Shown here in pieces: positions 13,398 to 16,673 of a stretch of DNA of 16,673 nucleotides; within the stretch, counting starts at the first letter, position 1; each line of letters starts with the position of its first letter. Source of the stretch: an uncultured bacterium (GTDB taxonomy: Bacteria > Desulfobacterota > Desulfovibrionia > Desulfovibrionales > Desulfovibrionaceae). The stretch is taken from positions 1 to 16,673 of the forward strand of contig CAJMRA010000012.1 of the NCBI GenBank assembly GCA_905215675.1, in the 5' to 3' direction. Made by a program: the position numbers and the translations under genes. The notes beneath the pieces were generated by a model. That model had not been told where the DNA came from and did no database searches. It saw only the letters and a program-made list of their open reading frames with translations.

Positions 13398-14692
13398 CTC
13401 CCCTGCCGCCGGGCCGTCCCCACGTGGCCTGCATCCTGTTGTGGTATCCCCTCTTCACCCAGCCCTTCATCTTTCAGGATGTGGAAGGCATGCGCGCGCA
13501 TCTGCCGCTCGTCGTCTACAGCCTCTATGGCCGCCATCTGCGCTGCTGCTCCGCGGCCATGCGGGCGGCGGCCCCGCGCACAAGGACGCTCGGCCTGCGC
13601 GCCCTGCCGCTGCTGCTGCGGGACGCGGCGCGCCAGTGCCTGCGCTCGCCGCGCCGCTTCTTCCGCCTTTTCCGGCGCTGCCTGCTGCGCCGCTGGCCTT
13701 CCTGGGAAGTCCTCGGCGAAAACCTCTGGGCCTTTTTCGCGGGCTGCCATCTGGCCTTCCGCCTGCGCGAGGACGGCGTGGACATCATCTATGCCCCCTG
13801 GCCGCGCGGCACGGCCACGGCCGCCCTCACAGCCTCCGCCTTCAGCGGCATTCCCTTCGCCACCTCCGCGCGCGGCGACAATCTCGAACCCGCCGACCCG
13901 GATCTGGCCTTCAAACTCCGCAAGGCTCTCTTCATCCGGGCCAACAACGCCGCCGACAAGGCCCGTATCGAGGCCCTGCCCGGAGCCGGAGCCGCGGGCA
14001 AAACGCGGCTTGTCTACAACAGCCTGACCCTGCCCGCCGCCGATGCCCCCGCCTTCACTGCCTTTCATACGCCCCCGCGCCTTGTGGCGCTCGGCCGTTT
14101 CGATGTCACCAAGGGCTTTGACGTCCTGCTGCGCGCCTGCGCCCTGCTGCGCGACCGGGGGACGCCCTTCCGCCTCACGCTGGCCGGCGGCGGCGGCAAG
14201 GCTCTCGGCCTCGGCGACATGGGCGACGCCCTGCGCGCCCTGCGCCGGGAACTCGGCCTGGAAGCGCTCGTCTCCATGCCGGGCCTCGTTTCCCACGACG
14301 AACTGCCCGCTCTCCTCCGCTCGCAGGACATCTTTCTTGCGCCCTGCGTCATTGATCCGGCAACCGGCATGCGCGACGGCATTCCCAATACCGTCATCGA
14401 GGCCCTGTCCTTCGGGCTGCCCGTCATCGCCACCACGGTCAACGCCCTGCCGGAAATCGTGCGCCACGAACAGACCGGTCTGACCGTTCCCCCCGGGGAC
14501 CCCGCCGCCCTGGCCGACGCCGTGCAGCGGCTGCTGGCTTCGCCCGACGAGGCCCGGCGACTGGCCGCCGCCGGTTTCCGCCTCGCCCGCGACATGTTCT
14601 CTCCCGACGCCAACTCCCGGCGACTGGCCGCGCTCTTTCTGGAAGCCGACAGCCGCCGCGCGCCCGCAGGAAATCCCACATGTGCGGTATAG
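13388..14692 (+). CDS. GT4-family glycosyltransferase, second of a related pair
   Basis: A 434-residue GT-B enzyme built like the product of 11105-12412. It opens with CILLWYPLFTQPFIFQDVEG (15-34) and shares NN-A (186-188), VYNSLTL (209-215), GRFDVTKGFDVLL (236-248), the glycine-rich LAGGGG (265-270), DIFLAPC (314-320), DGIPNTVIEALSFGLPVIAT (330-349) and a C-terminal F-x2-DAN motif. It probably adds the next sugar, from a different donor or onto a different acceptor. The start at 13388 is supported by GGAG 7 nt upstream and by the motif beginning soon after; the open frame reaching back to 13091 is a shadow of the deacetylase gene. It overlaps the AsnB-type gene by 13 bp. Acceptor and linkage are unknown. 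Confidence 0.85.
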   Translation: MALTPLPPGRPHVACILLWYPLFTQPFIFQDVEGMRAHLPLVVYSLYGRHLRCCSAAMRAAAPRTRTLGLRALPLLLRDAARQCLRSPRRFFRLFRRCLLRRWPSWEVLGENLWAFFAGCHLAFRLREDGVDIIYAPWPRGTATAALTASAFSGIPFATSARGDNLEPADPDLAFKLRKALFIRANNAADKARIEALPGAGAAGKTRLVYNSLTLPAADAPAFTAFHTPPRLVALGRFDVTKGFDVLLRACALLRDRGTPFRLTLAGGGGKALGLGDMGDALRALRRELGLEALVSMPGLVSHDELPALLRSQDIFLAPCVIDPATGMRDGIPNTVIEALSFGLPVIATTVNALPEIVRHEQTGLTVPPGDPAALADAVQRLLASPDEARRLAAAGFRLARDMFSPDANSRRLAALFLEADSRRAPAGNPTCAV

Positions 14693-16581
14693 CCGGTCTG
14701 GTTCTGCTTCATTCCCGGAGCGACGCGCGCCTGCCCGACGAATCCGCCGAACATGTGCGTGACATGCTCGACAGCATGGCCTACCGGGGGCCGGACGGAC
14801 AGGGCCTCTACCTGAACGGCCCGGTCTGCCTCGGCCATCGCCGCCTTTCCATCATCGATCTTGCGGGCGGCGCGCAACCCATGAGCGACGGCCGCCGTAC
14901 GCTGACCTTCAACGGCGAAATCTACAATTACCGGGAACTGCGCGCGACGCTGGAACAGGAAGGTTTTCGCTTCCGCACCGCCTCCGATACGGAAGTGCTT
15001 CTTGCCGCCTATGAACGCTGGGACACGGACTGTCTTTCGCGGCTCGACGGCATGTTCGCCTTCGCCCTCTGGGACGCCCCGCGCCGCCGCCTGTTCTGCG
15101 CCCGCGACCGCTTCGGCAAAAAACCCTTCTTCTACGCGCGGACCCGCCGTCTGTTCGCCTTCGCGTCCGAGCTGCATGCCCTCGCCTGCGTGCCGTCCCT
15201 GCAGCTGACCCTTTCGCCGGACGCGCTGCCCCGTTTCATGGCCTACGACTATGTGCCCACGCCGGAAACGCCCTATGTCGAAGCCCGCGCCCTCCCCCCG
15301 GCCCACTGGCTGCTGCTGGAGCGGGGCGAAACGCGCACGGGCTGCTACTGGGACCTGCCCATGCCCGACGAAACGGATCGCCGTTCCGAAGACGAACTGT
15401 GCGAACGCCTGCGCGACCTCATGGACAAGGCCGTGGAACGCCGCATGATCAGCGACGTTCCCCTGGGCGTTTTCCTGTCCGGCGGCATTGACAGCAGCAT
15501 TGTCGCGGCCTGCATGGCCCGCCGCTCCAGCCGTCCCGTGGAGACCTTTTCCATCGGCTTCCGCGAAGCCAGCTACGACGAAAGCCGCTTTGCCCGGATT
15601 GTGGCCGACACGTTCGGCACCGCGCATCACGAACAGATTCTCGCGGCCGAAGACTGCGCCGACATCCTGCCCGACATCATCAGTCATATGGACGTGCCGC
15701 TGGCCGATCCCTCGGCCGCGCCCACCTGGCTGCTGTCCCGCCTGACCCGCCGTCATGTGACCGTGGCTCTCGGCGGCGACGGCGCCGACGAACTCTGGGC
15801 CGGGTACGAACACTATATCGGTTTCGATCTGGCCGAACGCTACAACCGCCTGCCCGGCTGGCTGCGGCGCGGCGTCATCGAACCCCTGTGCCGCCGCCTG
15901 CCCGCCAGCGCGGGTTACATCAATCCCCGTCTGGCCGTGCAGACCTTCCTGCACGGGGCCCACAGCCCGGCATGGCAGCGCATCCAGATCATGCTGGCCT
16001 CGCTCATGCCCGATCTTCAGGCCCGCATTCTGGCCCGTCCCGATCCCGAACTGCTCCGGCCGGAAAACCTCTTCGCTCCCACCCTGCGCCATTACCGGCA
16101 CTGGCCCGCGTCCGCAAGCCCGCTGGCCCGCGCCTTCTACGTCTACGTCCACGGATTCATGCTCGACGACATTCTCGTCAAGGTGGATCGCTGCTCCATG
16201 CGCCATTCGCTGGAAGTGCGCGCGCCCTTCCTCGATACGGCGCTCGCCGAATTCACCGCCCGTCTCCCCGTGCGGATGCGCCTGCACGGCTTCCGACGAA
16301 AATACCTGCTCAAGAAGGCCTTTGCCGATCTCCTGCCTCCCGAAATCCTGCGCCGAGGCAAACGCGGCTTTCAAATCCCCGTGGCCGCCTGGCTGCGGGG
16401 CCGCCTCCGCCCGCTCATGGAAGACATGCTCTCCGCCGAACGCCTCCGGCGTCAGGGCATCTTCAATCCCCGCGCCGTCCAGACCCTCATGCGCCGCCAC
16501 CTCTCCGGCGCGGCCGATCACCGCAGACCCCTCTGGAACCTGCTGGTCTGGCAGCTCTGGCTGCAGGATAAGTCCGCCTAG
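14680..16581 (+). CDS. asnB: Glutamine-dependent asparagine synthetase-type amidotransferase (AsnB family)
   Basis: A 633-residue two-domain enzyme. The N-terminal class II glutaminase starts with the nucleophile Cys2 (MCGIAG) and shows RGPDGQG (36-42), HRRLSIIDL (53-61), FNGEIYN (77-83) and SDTE (102-105), all glutamine-binding features. The C-terminal synthetase domain has the ATP-pyrophosphatase loop LSGGIDSS (266-273) and GGDGADELWAGY (365-376). The length is normal for bacterial AsnB. In housekeeping form it makes asparagine from aspartate. In glycan loci related proteins are thought to amidate a carboxyl group, for example of a uronic acid or amino-acid substituent. It is the last of four overlapping genes, so the second role is plausible here. 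AGGAA lies 7 nt before the ATG. Free asparagine synthesis remains possible. Confidence 0.85.
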   Translation: MCGIAGLVLLHSRSDARLPDESAEHVRDMLDSMAYRGPDGQGLYLNGPVCLGHRRLSIIDLAGGAQPMSDGRRTLTFNGEIYNYRELRATLEQEGFRFRTASDTEVLLAAYERWDTDCLSRLDGMFAFALWDAPRRRLFCARDRFGKKPFFYARTRRLFAFASELHALACVPSLQLTLSPDALPRFMAYDYVPTPETPYVEARALPPAHWLLLERGETRTGCYWDLPMPDETDRRSEDELCERLRDLMDKAVERRMISDVPLGVFLSGGIDSSIVAACMARRSSRPVETFSIGFREASYDESRFARIVADTFGTAHHEQILAAEDCADILPDIISHMDVPLADPSAAPTWLLSRLTRRHVTVALGGDGADELWAGYEHYIGFDLAERYNRLPGWLRRGVIEPLCRRLPASAGYINPRLAVQTFLHGAHSPAWQRIQIMLASLMPDLQARILARPDPELLRPENLFAPTLRHYRHWPASASPLARAFYVYVHGFMLDDILVKVDRCSMRHSLEVRAPFLDTALAEFTARLPVRMRLHGFRRKYLLKKAFADLLPPEILRRGKRGFQIPVAAWLRGRLRPLMEDMLSAERLRRQGIFNPRAVQTLMRRHLSGAADHRRPLWNLLVWQLWLQDKSA

Positions 16582-16673
16582 GTCGTATTAAATTCTTCCG
16601 GGGGGAAGGAGTAGGGCCCGCCCGGCTGCGCCAGCCCTAGGAGTAGTTCCCCGCCCTGCCGGCCGGGGCGCGC
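16582..16673. other. Structured spacer after the glycan operon
   Basis: The last 92 bp hold a small hairpin CTTCC/GGAAG with a G4 loop (16595-16608) and an inverted repeat TAGGGC/GCCCTA (16612-16617 with 16634-16639). The window ends in a GC-rich tract. The TTCTTCC plus G-run element resembles those at 1635-1650 and 1713-1723. No T-run is seen before the end, so termination is not shown. No gene is recognisable. Confidence 0.35.

Noticed and set aside
14065..16521. Long minus-strand open frame opposite the AsnB-type gene
   Set aside because: Antisense shadow; the plus-strand frame carries complete AsnB and GT4 motifs.

Overview
GC-rich bacterial DNA, most likely from a Gram-negative host: there is an outer-membrane TolC-type channel, a periplasmic adaptor and a Tat-exported iron-sulfur protein. 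Gene style and the Fe-S/cytochrome b pair would fit an anaerobic desulfovibrio-like bacterium, but that placement is an impression and was not tested by a search. I recognise ten protein genes and no tRNA, rRNA, CRISPR array or transposase.

Layout. (1) Positions 88-1583, minus strand: a two-gene electron-transfer unit, a four-cluster ferredoxin-like protein with a Tat-type signal followed by a small four-helix cytochrome b-type protein; no catalytic subunit lies in the window. (2) Positions 1584-1854: a gene-free, hairpin-rich spacer. (3) Positions 1855-5657, minus strand: a tight three-gene operon, TolC-family outer-membrane protein, HlyD-like adaptor, then a MOP/Wzx-type polysaccharide flippase. 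(4) Positions 5818-9351, minus strand: a large type I polyketide/fatty-acid synthase-like protein with an acyltransferase, a carrier domain, a degenerate ketoreductase-like region and a double-hotdog dehydratase, but no ketosynthase. (5) Positions 9352-9637: a divergent promoter region. (6) Positions 9638-16581, plus strand: an alpha-oxoamine synthase, then four overlapping genes, a GT4 glycosyltransferase, a WalW/NodB-like polysaccharide deacetylase, a second GT4 glycosyltransferase related to the first, and an AsnB-type amidotransferase.

How it may work together (inference). The synthase-like protein and the alpha-oxoamine synthase, transcribed divergently, recall the RkpA/RkpG pair of the rhizobial K-antigen (rkp-1) region. 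They could make an unusual acyl chain and condense it with an amino acid to give a sphingoid-like alpha-amino ketone. The glycosyltransferases, deacetylase and amidotransferase would build and trim a sugar chain, the flippase would move a lipid-linked intermediate across the inner membrane, and the TolC/HlyD pair would form an envelope-spanning path. The locus therefore looks like a biosynthesis and export cluster for a glycolipid or a lipid-anchored surface glycan. The missing ketosynthase, the missing inner-membrane pump and the non-canonical carrier motif are its most unusual aspects.
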